This document shows positions 1 to 10,018 of a DNA stretch of 45,844 bases, in pieces (position 1 is the first letter of the stretch; the number at the start of each line of letters is the position of its first letter). The DNA comes from an uncultured Pelagibacteraceae bacterium (lineage in GTDB: Bacteria; Pseudomonadota; Alphaproteobacteria; Pelagibacterales; Pelagibacteraceae): the NCBI GenBank assembly GCA_902526115.1, contig CABZJV010000007.1:1-45844 (forward strand), given 5' to 3'. Both the position numbers and the translations under genes were made by a program. Under the pieces are notes generated by a model, which was not told the origin of the DNA, searched no databases, and saw only the letters and a list, made by a program, of their open reading frames with translations.

Positions 1-48
1 AATAAAGTGAATCGGTCAATCCTTGTGACAAAAGAGCAAAAAATTTAA
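1..48 (+). CDS. C-terminal tail of an upstream gene (partial)
   Basis: Frame 1 is open from the window edge to a TAA at 46-48 and would encode the last 15 residues of a protein; the other two forward frames stop almost at once. Fifteen residues are too few to identify a family. In SAR11 genomes tilS often precedes ftsH, as I recall, so tilS is a guess from gene order only. The stop lies inside the loop of the inverted repeat at 25-69. Confidence 0.35.
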   Translation, partial: NKVNRSILVTKEQKI

Positions 49-69
49 TGCTTTTTGATATTTTGTCAC
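25..69. repeat. 9-bp inverted repeat upstream of ftsH
   Basis: GTGACAAAA (25-33) and TTTTGTCAC (61-69) are perfect inverted arms separated by 27 nt. The intervening bases can form a nested AGCA/TGCT stem flanked by A-runs and T-runs, so alternative pairings exist. It may be the terminator of the upstream gene or an operator for ftsH, whose start codon is 34 bp further on. No U-tract directly follows the outer stem, so terminator function is uncertain. Confidence 0.5.
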
Positions 70-103
70 TTGTTTAATTGATAATAATTATTATTTTAGT
101 GCT

Positions 104-1993
104 ATGAATTTAAAAAATCTCGCGATGTGGGGAATAATAGTTTTTTTGACTATTGGTCTTTATAACATGTTCAAAAGCCCACAATCAAATGTCAGGGGTG
201 GTAATCAAATAATTTTTTCAGATTTTTTAACAGCTGTAGATAATGGGGAGGTTTTAAAAGTTGAAATACAGGGAAAAAATATAAAAGGTGTTTATTCCAA
301 CGGAAATTCTTTTTCAACATATTCACCAAATGATCCTAATTTAATTGAAAGACTATCTGATAAAGGGGTAAGTATTTCAGCCGCACCATTAGAAGAAAAA
401 ATGCCTTCATTATTTGGTGTATTACTTTCTTGGTTTCCAATGCTTTTACTTATAGCAGTGTGGATTTTCTTTATGAGGCAAATGCAAGGTGGAAGGGGCG
501 GCGCCATGGGTTTTGGAAAATCGAAAGCAAAAATGATGAATGAGCTAAAAGGCAAAGTTACATTTAATGATGTTGCTGGAGTAGAAGAAGCTAAAGAGGA
601 AGTAGAGGAGATAGTAGAATTTTTAAAAGATCCAAAAAAATTTAGTAGACTGGGTGGAAAAATACCTCGTGGAGCGTTATTAGTTGGTCCCCCAGGTACT
701 GGTAAAACACTTTTAGCTAGAGCAATTGCTGGAGAAGCAGGTGTTCCTTTTTTTACAATTTCAGGTTCAGACTTTGTTGAAATGTTTGTTGGAGTTGGCG
801 CATCAAGAGTGAGAGATATGTTTGAGCAAGGTAAAAAAAATTCTCCATGTATAATATTTATAGATGAAATTGACGCTGTAGGTAGAAGCCGAGGAGCAGG
901 ACTTGGAGGTGGTAATGATGAAAGAGAACAAACATTAAACCAATTGTTAGTTGAAATGGATGGATTTGATACTAACGAAGGGGTGATAATTATTGCAGCA
1001 ACAAACAGACCCGATGTACTTGACCCCGCTTTATTAAGACCAGGTCGATTTGATAGACAAGTTGTTGTTTCGAACCCAGATATAATCGGAAGAGAAAAAA
1101 TTCTTAAAGTTCATTCTAAAAAAATTAAAATGGCACCAGATGTAAATTTAAGGACTGTAGCAAGAGGTACTCCAGGGTTTTCTGGAGCAGATCTTGCAAA
1201 TCTTGTTAATGAGGCAGCATTGTTGGCAGCTAGACAAAATAAAAGAATAGTTACCTTAAAAGAATTTGAAGATGCTAAAGATAAAGTCATGATGGGGTCA
1301 GAGAGAAGGTCAATGGTGATGACAGAAGAAGAAAAAACATTGACAGCATATCATGAGGCTGGTCATGCAATTGTGACAATAAATGAAAGTGCAGCATATC
1401 CTATTCACAAAGCAACTATAATTCCAAGAGGAAGAGCCCTTGGTATGGTAATGCAATTACCAGAGAGAGATGAATTATCTCAAACTCGAGAACAATTACA
1501 CGCCCAATTAGCTATTGCAATGGGTGGGAGAGTAGCTGAAGAAATAATTTTTGGAGACGATAAAGTTACAACGGGTGCATCAAGTGATATAGAACAAGCA
1601 ACTAAACGGGCAAGAGCTATGGTAATGAAGGCAGGATTGAGTAAAGAGCTAGGACCAGTAGCTTATGGAGAAAATGAGGAAGAAGTTTTTCTTGGAAGAT
1701 CAGTCGCTAGACAACAAAATATGTCAGAAGAGACAGCTCAGAAAGTAGATTCAGAAATAAGAAAAATAGTTGATAAAGGTTATGAAAGAGCCAGAAAGGT
1801 TCTTACAGAAAAAATAGACGACCTTCATAAACTCGCAAAAGCTCTTTTAACTTATGAAACACTATCAGGTGAAGAAATTGAAAACTTGATCAATAAAAAT
1901 ATTTATCCCAAAGATAAAGAAGATATAAAAGTTGAAGATGATGCAGGTTCTGCGCTAAGCTCACTAGGACTTAAACCAAAAATAGTTCACTAA
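104..1993 (+). CDS. ftsH: ATP-dependent zinc metalloprotease FtsH
   Basis: FtsH is a hexameric inner-membrane AAA+ protease that degrades misassembled membrane proteins and short-lived cytosolic regulators. At 629 aa this is a normal family length. Hydrophobic segments at about 7-24 and 103-124 bracket a periplasmic domain. The AAA module has Walker A GPPGTGKT (195-202), Walker B IFIDEID (about 251-257) and the second region of homology around [18 protein letters not shown]. The zinc-protease motif HEAGH is at about 417-421, followed by the peptidase helical domain with [12 protein letters not shown]. The C-terminus is a polar tail. It is the first gene of a tight + strand run, with folP 8 nt downstream. 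Known FtsH partners HflK and HflC are also encoded in this window (27508-29484), and RpoH (6488-7378) is a classical FtsH substrate in enterobacteria. Confidence 0.98.
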   Translation: MNLKNLAMWGIIVFLTIGLYNMFKSPQSNVRGGNQIIFSDFLTAVDNGEVLKVEIQGKNIKGVYSNGNSFSTYSPNDPNLIERLSDKGVSISAAPLEEKMPSLFGVLLSWFPMLLLIAVWIFFMRQMQGGRGGAMGFGKSKAKMMNELKGKVTFNDVAGVEEAKEEVEEIVEFLKDPKKFSRLGGKIPRGALLVGPPGTGKTLLARAIAGEAGVPFFTISGSDFVEMFVGVGASRVRDMFEQGKKNSPCIIFIDEIDAVGRSRGAGLGGGNDEREQTLNQLLVEMDGFDTNEGVIIIAATNRPDVLDPALLRPGRFDRQVVVSNPDIIGREKILKVHSKKIKMAPDVNLRTVARGTPGFSGADLANLVNEAALLAARQNKRIVTLKEFEDAKDKVMMGSERRSMVMTEEEKTLTAYHEAGHAIVTINESAAYPIHKATIIPRGRALGMVMQLPERDELSQTREQLHAQLAIAMGGRVAEEIIFGDDKVTTGASSDIEQATKRARAMVMKAGLSKELGPVAYGENEEEVFLGRSVARQQNMSEETAQKVDSEIRKIVDKGYERARKVLTEKIDDLHKLAKALLTYETLSGEEIENLINKNIYPKDKEDIKVEDDAGSALSSLGLKPKIVH

Positions 1994-2001
1994 GATTATT
2001 A

Positions 2002-3054
2002 ATGCTTAGATATTACACTAGAGCGTGTAATTTCTACTACGGTAAAAAGTCGAAAGATCTTCTTAGAAAAAAAAAATCACTCCCTTTAAATGGAAATAAA
2101 GAAATTTCTTTTGATCAAATTGAAATATTAACAAGAAGATCAAAACAAAAAATATTTATTAATCAAATTAAAAATTTGCCTAAACCACTAAAACAAAAAA
2201 TTAAATTTGATCTAGGTAAAATAATTTCAAAAAAGAAAAATTTCTCAAATTTAAAATTAAATAAAATTCCAAATATATTAGGTATATTAAATTTGACTCC
2301 TGACAGTTTCTCTGATGGTGGAAATTTTAATACAAAAAGTAAAAGTATAAAACATGCAATTAATTTATACAAAGAGGGTGCAAATCTTGTTGATATTGGA
2401 GGAGAGTCCACAAGACCAGGATCAAATCCTGTAAATGAAAAAATAGAATGGAATAGGATATTTAAAACTATAAAATTTCTCTCAAATAAAATACCAATAT
2501 CGATAGATACTAGAAAATCAAAAATAATGGAAAAGGGTATTAAATTGGGTGTTAAATTAATAAACGATGTATCTGGTTTAAAATATGATCCTAATACTAT
2601 AAATGTATTAAAAAAAAGTAAAATACCTTTTGTCTTACAGCATTCCCAGGGTGACCCAAAAAACATGCAAAATAAACCTAGATATAAGTATGAACTTTTA
2701 GATATTTATGATTTTTTTGAAGATAGAATAAATTATTTAAGATCAAATGGAATTAATCATAATAATATTATTATCGACCCCGGAATAGGTTTTGGAAAAA
2801 ATTTGAAACATAATATGACATTAATAAACAATATTTCTATTTTTCATTCACTTGGTTTTCCTGTACTTGTTGGTAACTCAAGAAAAAGATTTATTAAAGA
2901 TATATCTAAAAAAAACGATAGTAAAAAAAGGATTGGAGGATCTATTGCATCATCTATTTATTTAATGATGCAAGGAGTTCAAATTTTGAGAATACATGAT
3001 GTTAATGAAATTATACAAGGCATTAAAGTTTACAAAGAAATAATTAAAAACTAA
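2002..3054 (+). CDS. folP: Dihydropteroate synthase FolP with N-terminal extension
   Basis: FolP condenses p-aminobenzoate with 6-hydroxymethyl-7,8-dihydropterin pyrophosphate in folate synthesis. The TIM-barrel begins only at about residue 90, with NLTPDSFSDGG (97-107), then GGESTRPGS (133-141), an HSQGDPKNMQ loop equivalent to the usual H-x-G-x-P-x-x-MQ, DPGIGFGKN and the C-terminal GNSRKRF motif that binds substrate. Typical bacterial FolP has about 270-290 aa; here about 85 lysine-rich residues precede the barrel and match no domain I know. The ATG used lies 8 nt after ftsH. The stop codon shares one base with the glmM start (TAATG), suggesting coupled translation. The barrel assignment is firm; the role of the extension is unknown. 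Confidence 0.95.
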   Translation: MLRYYTRACNFYYGKKSKDLLRKKKSLPLNGNKEISFDQIEILTRRSKQKIFINQIKNLPKPLKQKIKFDLGKIISKKKNFSNLKLNKIPNILGILNLTPDSFSDGGNFNTKSKSIKHAINLYKEGANLVDIGGESTRPGSNPVNEKIEWNRIFKTIKFLSNKIPISIDTRKSKIMEKGIKLGVKLINDVSGLKYDPNTINVLKKSKIPFVLQHSQGDPKNMQNKPRYKYELLDIYDFFEDRINYLRSNGINHNNIIIDPGIGFGKNLKHNMTLINNISIFHSLGFPVLVGNSRKRFIKDISKKNDSKKRIGGSIASSIYLMMQGVQILRIHDVNEIIQGIKVYKEIIKN

Positions 3055-4385
3055 TGTCAAAAAAATATTTTGGTACTGATGGAATAAGAGGCGCAATAAA
3101 TAGTAAAAATATTAATGGAGATATGTTTTTTAAATTTGGCCTTGCATCAGGAACCTTTTTTAAATCACAACAAAAAAAAAAACAAATTGCTATTATTGCA
3201 AAAGACACAAGACTATCAGGATATATGCTTGAACCAGCTCTAGTGTCTGGATTAACTAGTGCTGGTATGCATGTTTATACTTTAGGTCCATTACCAACAA
3301 ATGGTTTAGCAATGCTTACGAAAAGTATGAAAGCTAATATGGGAATAATGATTACCGCATCACACAATCCTCATTTTGATAATGGATTAAAGTTATTTGG
3401 ACCAGATGGGATGAAATTGTCTGATAAAATTGAAAAAAAAATTGAAAAACTTATAGACAAAAATATTTTAAGCAATTTATCAAAACCTGAAAATCTAGGA
3501 AGGGTAAAGAGATTAGAAACAGGTACAAAAGAATATATTAAAATTTTAAAGAAAAACTTTACAAAAGATTTTAATTTAAGAGGTCTTAGAATTGTAATAG
3601 ATTGTGCAAATGGGGCAGGATATAAAGCTGGTCCAGAATTATTGAAGTCTCTAGGTGCAAAAGTAATTGCTATCGGCATAAATCCAAATGGCCTAAATAT
3701 TAACGAAAATTGTGGATCAACATTTCCTAGTAAAATAAAAACTGCAGTAAAAAAATACAAAGCACATATAGGTATTTCATTAGATGGTGATGCTGATAGA
3801 ATTATTATGTGTGATGAACAAGGCAATATAATTGATGGTGATCAAATTATTGCTGCTCTGGCATCAAGATGGGCAGATAAAAATATGTTGAGAGGTGGCG
3901 TAGTAGGAACTTTAATGTCGAACTATGGTTTGGAAAATTACTTTAAACAAAAAGGTATTAAATTTATAAGAGCAAAAGTAGGTGATAGGTACGTGAAAGA
4001 AATGATGCAAAAAAATAAATTTAATTTAGGAGGTGAGCAGTCAGGACACATTATTCTGGGAAAATTTGCAACTACTGGTGATGGTTTATTAGTTGCCTTA
4101 GAAGCTTTATTTGCTTTAAGAAAAGGCAAAAAGGCAAGTGATTTTTTCTCGAATTTTAAAAAAGTACCTCAGATATTAACAAATATAGAAGTTAAAGATA
4201 AAAATATAATTAATAAAATTAAAGTAAAAAAATCTATAAATTTTTCAGAGAATTTAATTAAAGGAAAAGGAAGGATATTAGTTAGAAAGTCAGGAACCGA
4301 GTCAAAAATAAGAGTAATGGGTGAAAGTGAAAATAGGAATCTATTAATACGTTGTATAAATATTATTACAAAAAAAATTAAATAA
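3054..4385 (+). CDS. glmM: Phosphoglucosamine mutase GlmM
   Basis: GlmM interconverts glucosamine-6-phosphate and glucosamine-1-phosphate on the way to UDP-GlcNAc for peptidoglycan and lipid A. The protein has 443 aa, the usual size. It opens with YFGTDGIRG, carries the phosphoserine loop TASHNP (Ser103), the Mg-binding LDGDADR motif, the sugar-recognition GEQSGH motif and the C-terminal phosphate-binding RKSGTESKIRVM. Its start overlaps the folP stop by one base and thiD begins 1 nt after its stop, so it sits inside one transcription unit. The folP-glmM pairing is common in proteobacteria. Confidence 0.98.
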   Translation: MSKKYFGTDGIRGAINSKNINGDMFFKFGLASGTFFKSQQKKKQIAIIAKDTRLSGYMLEPALVSGLTSAGMHVYTLGPLPTNGLAMLTKSMKANMGIMITASHNPHFDNGLKLFGPDGMKLSDKIEKKIEKLIDKNILSNLSKPENLGRVKRLETGTKEYIKILKKNFTKDFNLRGLRIVIDCANGAGYKAGPELLKSLGAKVIAIGINPNGLNINENCGSTFPSKIKTAVKKYKAHIGISLDGDADRIIMCDEQGNIIDGDQIIAALASRWADKNMLRGGVVGTLMSNYGLENYFKQKGIKFIRAKVGDRYVKEMMQKNKFNLGGEQSGHIILGKFATTGDGLLVALEALFALRKGKKASDFFSNFKKVPQILTNIEVKDKNIINKIKVKKSINFSENLIKGKGRILVRKSGTESKIRVMGESENRNLLIRCINIITKKIK

Positions 4386-4386
4386 C

Positions 4387-5199
4387 TTGAAACCAAAATC
4401 AAAAGTATTGATTATAGCAGGATCAGACTCTTCTGGCGGCGCAGGAGTTCAAGCAGATATTAAAACTGTGACATCTTTGGGGTCGTATGCAATGACTGCT
4501 GTAACAGCTATTACAATTCAGAACACTACTGGTGTTAAATCAATTATTTCAATTAATCCTGAGGAAATTTATAATCAAATTATTTTTACGTCTAAAGATA
4601 TAAGACCTAATGCTATTAAAATAGGAATGTTACACTCTGTTAATGTAATAAAGTCTGTATCGAGAGCTTTAAATCAAATTAAAGTTAAAAATATTATTTT
4701 AGATCCTGTAATGGTTGCAAAGGGTGGAGCAAAATTAATAGATGTAAAAGCAGTAGGTCTACTAAAATCTAAGCTTATCAAGAAAGCATTACTTGTTACT
4801 CCAAATATTCCTGAGATGGAAATTTTAACCCACACTCAGATAAAGACAAAAGAAGATATGATACTTGCAGCTAAAAAGTTAATAGAATATGGAGCTAAAA
4901 ATGTAATGATCAAAGGTGGACATTTGAAGACCAAGTTTGTCAATGATATTTTTGTAAATAGAAAAAATATAAAAATTTTTAAGAGCAAAAGATATGAAAC
5001 TCAAAATACTCACGGCACCGGATGCACATTATCTAGCGCTATTGCAACGTTTTTATCATGTGGAAAACCAATAAAGAAATCTTGTGAGCTTGGAATTAAG
5101 TATGTTAATTTAGCTATAAAATCTAATCCTAATTACGGCAAAGGGCATGGTCCAATTAATCACTTAAACTCAGTTATAATAAATAAAAAATTTAAATAA
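4387..5199 (+). CDS. thiD: Hydroxymethylpyrimidine / phosphomethylpyrimidine kinase ThiD
   Basis: ThiD phosphorylates HMP and HMP-phosphate to HMP-pyrophosphate for thiamine synthesis or salvage. At 270 aa it fits the ribokinase-like family. Visible motifs are the N-terminal [10 protein letters not shown] (11-20), [10 protein letters not shown], and the anion-hole HGTGCT (209-214) with the conserved Cys213. The start is TTG at 4387, one base after the glmM stop; no in-frame ATG lies close enough to keep the N-terminal strand. No TPP riboswitch-like element precedes it, as expected for an internal operon gene. SAR11 bacteria are known to depend on external thiamine pyrimidine precursors, so salvage is a plausible role. 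The stop overlaps the purA start (TAATG). Confidence 0.93.
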   Translation: MKPKSKVLIIAGSDSSGGAGVQADIKTVTSLGSYAMTAVTAITIQNTTGVKSIISINPEEIYNQIIFTSKDIRPNAIKIGMLHSVNVIKSVSRALNQIKVKNIILDPVMVAKGGAKLIDVKAVGLLKSKLIKKALLVTPNIPEMEILTHTQIKTKEDMILAAKKLIEYGAKNVMIKGGHLKTKFVNDIFVNRKNIKIFKSKRYETQNTHGTGCTLSSAIATFLSCGKPIKKSCELGIKYVNLAIKSNPNYGKGHGPINHLNSVIINKKFK

Positions 5200-6491
5200 T
5201 GAAAAATATTGTAGTTGTTGGTTCTCAATGGGGAGATGAGGGAAAAGGAAAGATAGTCGATTGGCTTTCTGAACAAGCAGATGTTGTTATAAGATTTCAA
5301 GGAGGACATAATGCCGGGCATACACTTGTAATTGATGGTGTGACATATAAATTAAGATTACTTCCGTCTGGTATAGTTAGGAAAAATAAGATTTCAATAA
5401 TTGGCAATGGGGTTGTAGTCGACCCATGGGCATTAATCGAAGAAATAGAGGAAATAAAATCAAAAGGAGTAGATGTAAATATAAAAAACTTTATTATATC
5501 GGAGTCTGCAAATTTAATTTTACCATTTCATAGAGAAATGGATCAAATTAGAGAGGATGCGGCTGGAAAAGGAAAAATTGGCACCACACGAAGAGGCATT
5601 GGACCTGCTTATGAGGATAAAGTTGGTAGAAGATCAATTAGAGTAATGGATTTAATATCTGAAGAAAATTTAGATCAAAGACTAGAATCAGTTTTAATAC
5701 ATCATAATGCAATAAGAAAAGGATTAGGAAAAAAAATTTTTGAAAAAGATAAATTAAAAGAAGATTTATTAAAGATTGCTCCGAAGATTTTGCAATTTTC
5801 ACAACCAGTGTGGCTTAAAATTGATCAATTTAAAAAACAAAAAAAAAAGATATTATTTGAAGGGGCTCAAGGAATTTTATTAGATGTAGATCATGGTACT
5901 TATCCTTATGTAACTTCCTCTAATACAGTAGCTTCAAGCGCAGCAACAGGAACAGGATGTGGAACAAATTCAATACATTATGTTTTAGGAATAACAAAAG
6001 CATATACCACTCGTGTTGGGGAAGGACCTTTTCCAACAGAGTTAAAGGATGATATTGGAGAATTATTGGGTAATAGAGGAAAAGAATTTGGAACTGTTAC
6101 CAGTAGGAAAAGAAGATGTGGTTGGTTTGACGGTGTTTTAGTGAGGCAAACTATTAAAATTTCCGGTATTGATGGAATTGCACTTACTAAATTAGATGTA
6201 TTAGATGAACTAGATGAAATTAAAATGTGTATCCAATATGAGTTAGATGGAAAAAAAATTGATTATTTGCCAGCAGCTGTTGAAGACCAATTAAAAATAA
6301 AACCAATTTTCAAAACTTTTCCAGGATGGAAAGTTTCAACAAATGGAATAAAAAATATGAATGCTTTACCTGAAAATGCAAAAAAATATATTTTTGCTGT
6401 CGAGGATTTCATAGGAGCAAAAATTTCAAGTATATCCACTAGTCCAGAGAGAGAAGACACAATATTAGTTGAAAACCCTTTTGATATTTAA
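5199..6491 (+). CDS. purA: Adenylosuccinate synthetase PurA
   Basis: PurA joins IMP and aspartate using GTP to form adenylosuccinate, the first committed step of AMP synthesis. At 430 aa it is full length. Motifs include [11 protein letters not shown] (8-18, catalytic Asp13), GGHNAGHT (35-42, catalytic His41), [14 protein letters not shown], the FEGAQG loop and [14 protein letters not shown]. It is the last gene of the ftsH-purA run. Its stop overlaps the stop of the convergent rpoH by 4 bp, so there is no room for a dedicated terminator between them. Confidence 0.98.
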   Translation: MKNIVVVGSQWGDEGKGKIVDWLSEQADVVIRFQGGHNAGHTLVIDGVTYKLRLLPSGIVRKNKISIIGNGVVVDPWALIEEIEEIKSKGVDVNIKNFIISESANLILPFHREMDQIREDAAGKGKIGTTRRGIGPAYEDKVGRRSIRVMDLISEENLDQRLESVLIHHNAIRKGLGKKIFEKDKLKEDLLKIAPKILQFSQPVWLKIDQFKKQKKKILFEGAQGILLDVDHGTYPYVTSSNTVASSAATGTGCGTNSIHYVLGITKAYTTRVGEGPFPTELKDDIGELLGNRGKEFGTVTSRKRRCGWFDGVLVRQTIKISGIDGIALTKLDVLDELDEIKMCIQYELDGKKIDYLPAAVEDQLKIKPIFKTFPGWKVSTNGIKNMNALPENAKKYIFAVEDFIGAKISSISTSPEREDTILVENPFDI

Positions 6492-7378
6492 TTTGCTGGC
6501 AATAAGTTTTTTGATTTAGCCAAAAGCAACATATGTTTTTGAAGTTTTTCAAAAGCTTTATTTTCAATTTGTCTTACTCTTTCCCTGCTAATTTTATATT
6601 TTTGACTTAAATCTTCTAATGTTGTTGGATTATCATTCAATTTTCTTGAGTATAAAATTTCTTTTTCTCTGTCATTAAGGACATTGATAGAATCTCTCAA
6701 CAAATCTTTTCTTTGCTCCATTTCCTCATGATGAGCATACTTTAAGTCGTGATCCAGTTCTTTATCAACTAACCAGTCTTGCCACTCGTCTCCATCTTCG
6801 CCAACTTGAGCATTCAAAGAAAATTCTTTTCCTGACAATCTTCTATTCATTGAAACAACTTCCTCTTTGCTAACATCCAATTTATCTGCAATATGTTTTA
6901 CATGCTCATCTCTTAAGTCTCCTTCAGCTTGTGGAGCAATTTGATTTTTAATTTTTTTTAAATTAAAAAATAGTTTTTTCTGAGCAGTTGTAGTTCCAAT
7001 TTTTACCAAGCTCCAAGATCTTAAAATATATTCTTGAATAGAAGCTTTTATCCACCACATAGCATATGTTGCTAATCTGAAACCTTTTTCTGGTTCAAAT
7101 TTTTTAACAGCCTGCATTAATCCAATGTTTCCCTCAGAAATCATCTCATTCACTGGCAACCCATAACCTTTGTATCCCATTGCAATTTTAGCAACTAATC
7201 TAAGATGACTTGTAACTAATTTTTCAGCAGCTTTAACATTACCAGTTGTTTTCCAATTTTTTGCTAACATGTATTCTTCTTCAGCAGCTAACATTGGAAA
7301 CTTTTTAATTTGCTCAAGGTATGCGGACAATCCACCTTCATTTGAAAGAGTTGGCATATTATTTATTGTTGAGTTCAT
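6488..7378 (-). CDS. rpoH: RNA polymerase heat-shock sigma factor RpoH (sigma-32)
   Basis: RpoH directs RNA polymerase to heat-shock promoters. The 296-aa protein has sigma region 2 ([20 protein letters not shown], then [15 protein letters not shown]) and the RpoH box, [10 protein letters not shown] at about 133-142. That box separates sigma-32 from sigma-70 and RpoS types. Region 4 follows with [14 protein letters not shown] and the helix-turn-helix [19 protein letters not shown]. The ATG at 7378 lies 41 bp from the rluD stop. A weak TTGAAA-like element precedes the gene, but I see no convincing -10. FtsH, which degrades sigma-32 in E. coli, is encoded nearby. Confidence 0.96.
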   Translation of the reverse strand: MNSTINNMPTLSNEGGLSAYLEQIKKFPMLAAEEEYMLAKNWKTTGNVKAAEKLVTSHLRLVAKIAMGYKGYGLPVNEMISEGNIGLMQAVKKFEPEKGFRLATYAMWWIKASIQEYILRSWSLVKIGTTTAQKKLFFNLKKIKNQIAPQAEGDLRDEHVKHIADKLDVSKEEVVSMNRRLSGKEFSLNAQVGEDGDEWQDWLVDKELDHDLKYAHHEEMEQRKDLLRDSINVLNDREKEILYSRKLNDNPTTLEDLSQKYKISRERVRQIENKAFEKLQKHMLLLAKSKNLLPAN

Positions 7379-7419
7379 TGCAGGATTTATTTAATTAATT
7401 TTATTTAATTTTCAACGTT

Positions 7420-8400
7420 TTATTTATTAGTATTTCTAAGCATTTTTATAATATTATTTAGCACTTGTGGCAAATTTGAGGAAAAAATCATTTGTTTATT
7501 ACTTTTTGGATGGACAAAGCCTAAAGTTTTAGCATGCAAAAATTGTCTTGATAAATTAGATATTGAATTATGAACTTCTAAATCGATATTTGAGAGTTTT
7601 TTATATTTTTTTTTATATTTATCATCACCCACTATGCTATTTCCTTTATAATTCATATGCACTCTTATCTGATGAGTACGTCCTGTTTCTAATTTACATT
7701 CCACCAAACTTAAAGTTGGAATTTTTTCATTTTGAAAAATTTCAATAGTTTTATAATTTGTTATTGCTTTTTTCCCTTTGGAAACACTTACTTCCATTAA
7801 CTGTCTATTTTTTGAACTTCGGGTAATAAAAGTTTCAATTCTTCCAATAGATGGTCTTAGTTTTCCCCATATTAAAAGTTGGTATTCTCGTACAATGGTA
7901 TGTTCAGTAAATTGCTTAGATAGATTTTCGTGTGAATGGTTATTTTTAGCAATAACAACTAATCCTGAGGTATTTTTATCTATTCTATGAACAATCCCTG
8001 GTCTTAATTCGTCACCGATATTAGATAAGGAATTTTTATCATAATTTATTAAGGCATTAACAATTGTTTTATTGTAATTTCCAGCTCCTGGGTGCATAAT
8101 TATTCCAGCAGGTTTATTTATTACAAGTAAATCTTCATCTTCGTACTCAATTTCTAATTTATAATTATATGGTTTTAATGAAGCTGCTTCTGGTTTTGGG
8201 ATTTTGAGAATTATCTGGTCTCCAGTATTAACTTTTTTAGACGGATTATTTATGATGATATTATTTAAGGTGAGTTTATCTTTTAATATTAAATTTTTGA
8301 TTCTGGTTCTGCTGATTAATTTATCTCTTTGATTGATCAAAATATCAATTCTTGAATTATTTTCTTCCTTTTGAACAATAAAATTAATGTTTTTTTCCAT
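7420..8400 (-). CDS. rluD: 23S rRNA pseudouridine synthase, RluD type
   Basis: Enzymes of this family isomerise uridines in the stem-loop around helix 69 of 23S rRNA. The 326-aa protein has an N-terminal S4 RNA-binding domain (about 17-65) followed by the RsuA/RluA catalytic fold. The catalytic motif is HRIDKNTSGLVVIAK with Asp141. GRTHQIRVHM and the final HPKSNKQMIFSS segment are also typical. RluD is preferred over RluC because of overall length and domain layout, but sequence alone does not prove which uridines are modified. The start is 23 bp from the divergent tRNA-Arg gene. Confidence 0.9.
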   Translation of the reverse strand: MEKNINFIVQKEENNSRIDILINQRDKLISRTRIKNLILKDKLTLNNIIINNPSKKVNTGDQIILKIPKPEAASLKPYNYKLEIEYEDEDLLVINKPAGIIMHPGAGNYNKTIVNALINYDKNSLSNIGDELRPGIVHRIDKNTSGLVVIAKNNHSHENLSKQFTEHTIVREYQLLIWGKLRPSIGRIETFITRSSKNRQLMEVSVSKGKKAITNYKTIEIFQNEKIPTLSLVECKLETGRTHQIRVHMNYKGNSIVGDDKYKKKYKKLSNIDLEVHNSISNLSRQFLHAKTLGFVHPKSNKQMIFSSNLPQVLNNIIKMLRNTNK

Positions 8401-8404
8401 AAAA

Positions 8405-8410
8405 TATAAT
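8405..8410 (+). promoter_or_regulatory. Candidate -10 element for tRNA-Arg
   Basis: A perfect TATAAT lies 13 bp before the first base of tRNA-Arg, in the 23-bp gap between divergent rluD and the tRNA. No good -35 hexamer is visible at 16-18 bp, so this is only a plausible -10. Confidence 0.35.
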
Positions 8411-8423
8411 ATTAATACTATAT

Positions 8424-8500
8424 GCGCTTGTAGCTCAACTGGATAGAGCGCCTGACTTCGGATCAGGAGGTTCTGGGTTCGACTCCTAGCAGGCGCGCCA
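8424..8500 (+). tRNA. tRNA-Arg (anticodon TCG)
   Basis: A 77-nt cloverleaf can be drawn by hand. The acceptor stem GCGCTTG pairs with CAGGCGC (one G-T pair) and the CCA is encoded. The D-arm is TAGCTCAACTGGATAGAGC. The anticodon stem CCTGA/TCAGG encloses the loop CTTCGGA, giving anticodon TCG. The T-arm is CTGGG-TTCGACT-CCTAG. It would read CGN arginine codons. The 3' end lies 1 nt from the stop codon of the convergent ABC permease gene. Confidence 0.97.
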
Positions 8501-8501
8501 A

Positions 8502-9293
8502 TTATTCTCCTATATTTATTAAAGTTCCTTTATCTCGAGCTTTATTAAAAGAGTAATAAAAAATCGATATTGCAATAATTAGATAAAAAATATTAAAATA
8601 AATGGCATTAAAAATATTTTTGTATTCTACCTGACCGTTTACTAAAATATTTCTTGTTTCTTCAAATATATAAACCAGAGGTAGAGCATAAGCGATAGAT
8701 TGAAAGATGTCTGGTAAAATTTCAACAGGGTAATAAATACAACCAAATGGAGCTAACAAAAACATAGTAGACCATGCAATGTTTTCAAATGAAGGGCCGA
8801 ATCTTAGTAACCCCGCAGATACAAATATGCCTAAAGTAATACCAAAAATATATAAACTTAAAAAAAGAAAAGCCAAAGGAAATCCTAATTCCAGTAAGGA
8901 TATACCAAACAGAGGAGAGGTAAGCAATATAGCTGGGACCAGCCCTATCAAGGCTCTAATTAAAGCAGTAATGACTAAAGAAATAATAATTTCACTAATT
9001 TTCATTGGAGCGATGAACAGGTTGGTAAAATTTCTACTCCATATTTCCTCTAAAAATAGCATGTTGAATCCTATACTTGTTCTAAATAAAAAATCGTAGA
9101 GAATTGCACAAGATAGAATTACACCTATAGTGCCACTATAGTAAGTACTATGTTCTGCAAAAAAATTTGAAATAAATCCCCATAAAGTTATTTGGATTGT
9201 AGGCCAATATATTAAATCAAGTATTCTGGGAAAAGATCTGGAAATTAAGTAAAAATGTCTTAAAAAAAGTCCATAAATTCTAGTAAAATTCAT
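8502..9293 (-). CDS. ABC-2 type transporter permease
   Basis: This 263-aa protein has about six hydrophobic helices and the layout of ABC-2 (NodJ / YadH-like) export permeases. These include an amphipathic N-terminal segment, a loop after the fifth helix with FGCIYYPVEILPDIFQ, and a final helix near YLIIAISIFYYSF. It presumably forms an exporter with the ATPase encoded just upstream, whose stop overlaps this start by 4 bp (ATGA). The substrate cannot be told from sequence; related systems export drugs, polysaccharides or lipids. The ORF track's 106-aa plus-strand ORF inside it is a shadow. Confidence 0.88.
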   Translation of the reverse strand: MNFTRIYGLFLRHFYLISRSFPRILDLIYWPTIQITLWGFISNFFAEHSTYYSGTIGVILSCAILYDFLFRTSIGFNMLFLEEIWSRNFTNLFIAPMKISEIIISLVITALIRALIGLVPAILLTSPLFGISLLELGFPLAFLFLSLYIFGITLGIFVSAGLLRFGPSFENIAWSTMFLLAPFGCIYYPVEILPDIFQSIAYALPLVYIFEETRNILVNGQVEYKNIFNAIYFNIFYLIIAISIFYYSFNKARDKGTLINIGE

Positions 9294-10018
9294 TTTGTAT
9301 TTCTCGCTATTTCTAAAAAAACTTCTTCTAGATTTCTTCTACCATGTTTTAATATTAAATCATTAGGCGTTCCTCTATCTACGATAATTCCATCTTTCAT
9401 CATTAAAACAAAATCACACAATCTTTTAACCTCATCCATATTATGTGAAGCAAGTAATACTGAAATTTTTTTTTCTTTTTTATAATTTTCTAAAAATGTT
9501 CTAATAAAATCGCCCGTTTCTGGATCTAAGGAAGCTGTTGGTTCATCTAGTAGCAGAACTCTAGGATCATTTATTAAAGCTTTTGCAAGACTAACTCTAT
9601 TTTTTTGTCCAGAGGAAAGTTCACCTGTTATTTTATCTAAAAGATCAGATAGTCTAAGTTTATCTGAAAGATAATCTATTCTACTTTCTAATTGGTCAAC
9701 ATTATATAATTTACCATAAACAATTAAATTTTGTTTTACCTTTAATTTTTTAGGAAGTTCAATGTAGGGAGATATAAAATTCATTTTATGTAGAAGAGAT
9801 ATTTTGTTAGACTCTATATTTTTTCCATTAATTAAAACTTCACCTTTAGAGGGTTTTAATAATCCTAATATCATTCCGATAGTTGTTGTCTTTCCACAAC
9901 CATTAGGGCCTAATAAGCCAACAATTTCATTTTCATCAATTTTGAAATTTATATTAGTTACAGCACTCTTTGATTTATATTTTTTAGAGAGATTTCTTAC
10001 CTCAATTGAATTTGTCAT
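9290..10018 (-). CDS. ABC transporter ATP-binding protein
   Basis: The 242-aa nucleotide-binding subunit has Walker A GPNGCGKT (37-44), an ABC signature written LSSGQ (134-138), Walker B VLLLDEP (154-160) and the H-loop ASHNMDE. Its length and its ABC-2 partner fit DrrA/NodI-type exporters. It starts directly after the Sua5-type gene ends (10019) and overlaps the permease gene by 4 bp, so the three genes are probably co-transcribed. The cargo is unknown. Confidence 0.92.
   Translation of the reverse strand: MTNSIEVRNLSKKYKSKSAVTNINFKIDENEIVGLLGPNGCGKTTTIGMILGLLKPSKGEVLINGKNIESNKISLLHKMNFISPYIELPKKLKVKQNLIVYGKLYNVDQLESRIDYLSDKLRLSDLLDKITGELSSGQKNRVSLAKALINDPRVLLLDEPTASLDPETGDFIRTFLENYKKEKKISVLLASHNMDEVKRLCDFVLMMKDGIIVDRGTPNDLILKHGRRNLEEVFLEIARNTK

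Noticed and set aside
4387-4400. TPP riboswitch before thiD
   Set aside because: The gene begins 1 base after the glmM stop; there is no leader to hold an aptamer.
8424-8500. tRNA-Arg as an integration site for the neighbouring ABC genes
   Set aside because: No second copy of the tRNA 3' end is present in the window and the neighbours look like ordinary chromosomal genes.
8779-9099. 106-aa plus-strand ORF inside the ABC permease gene
   Set aside because: Antisense shadow; the minus strand encodes a clear membrane protein of normal length.
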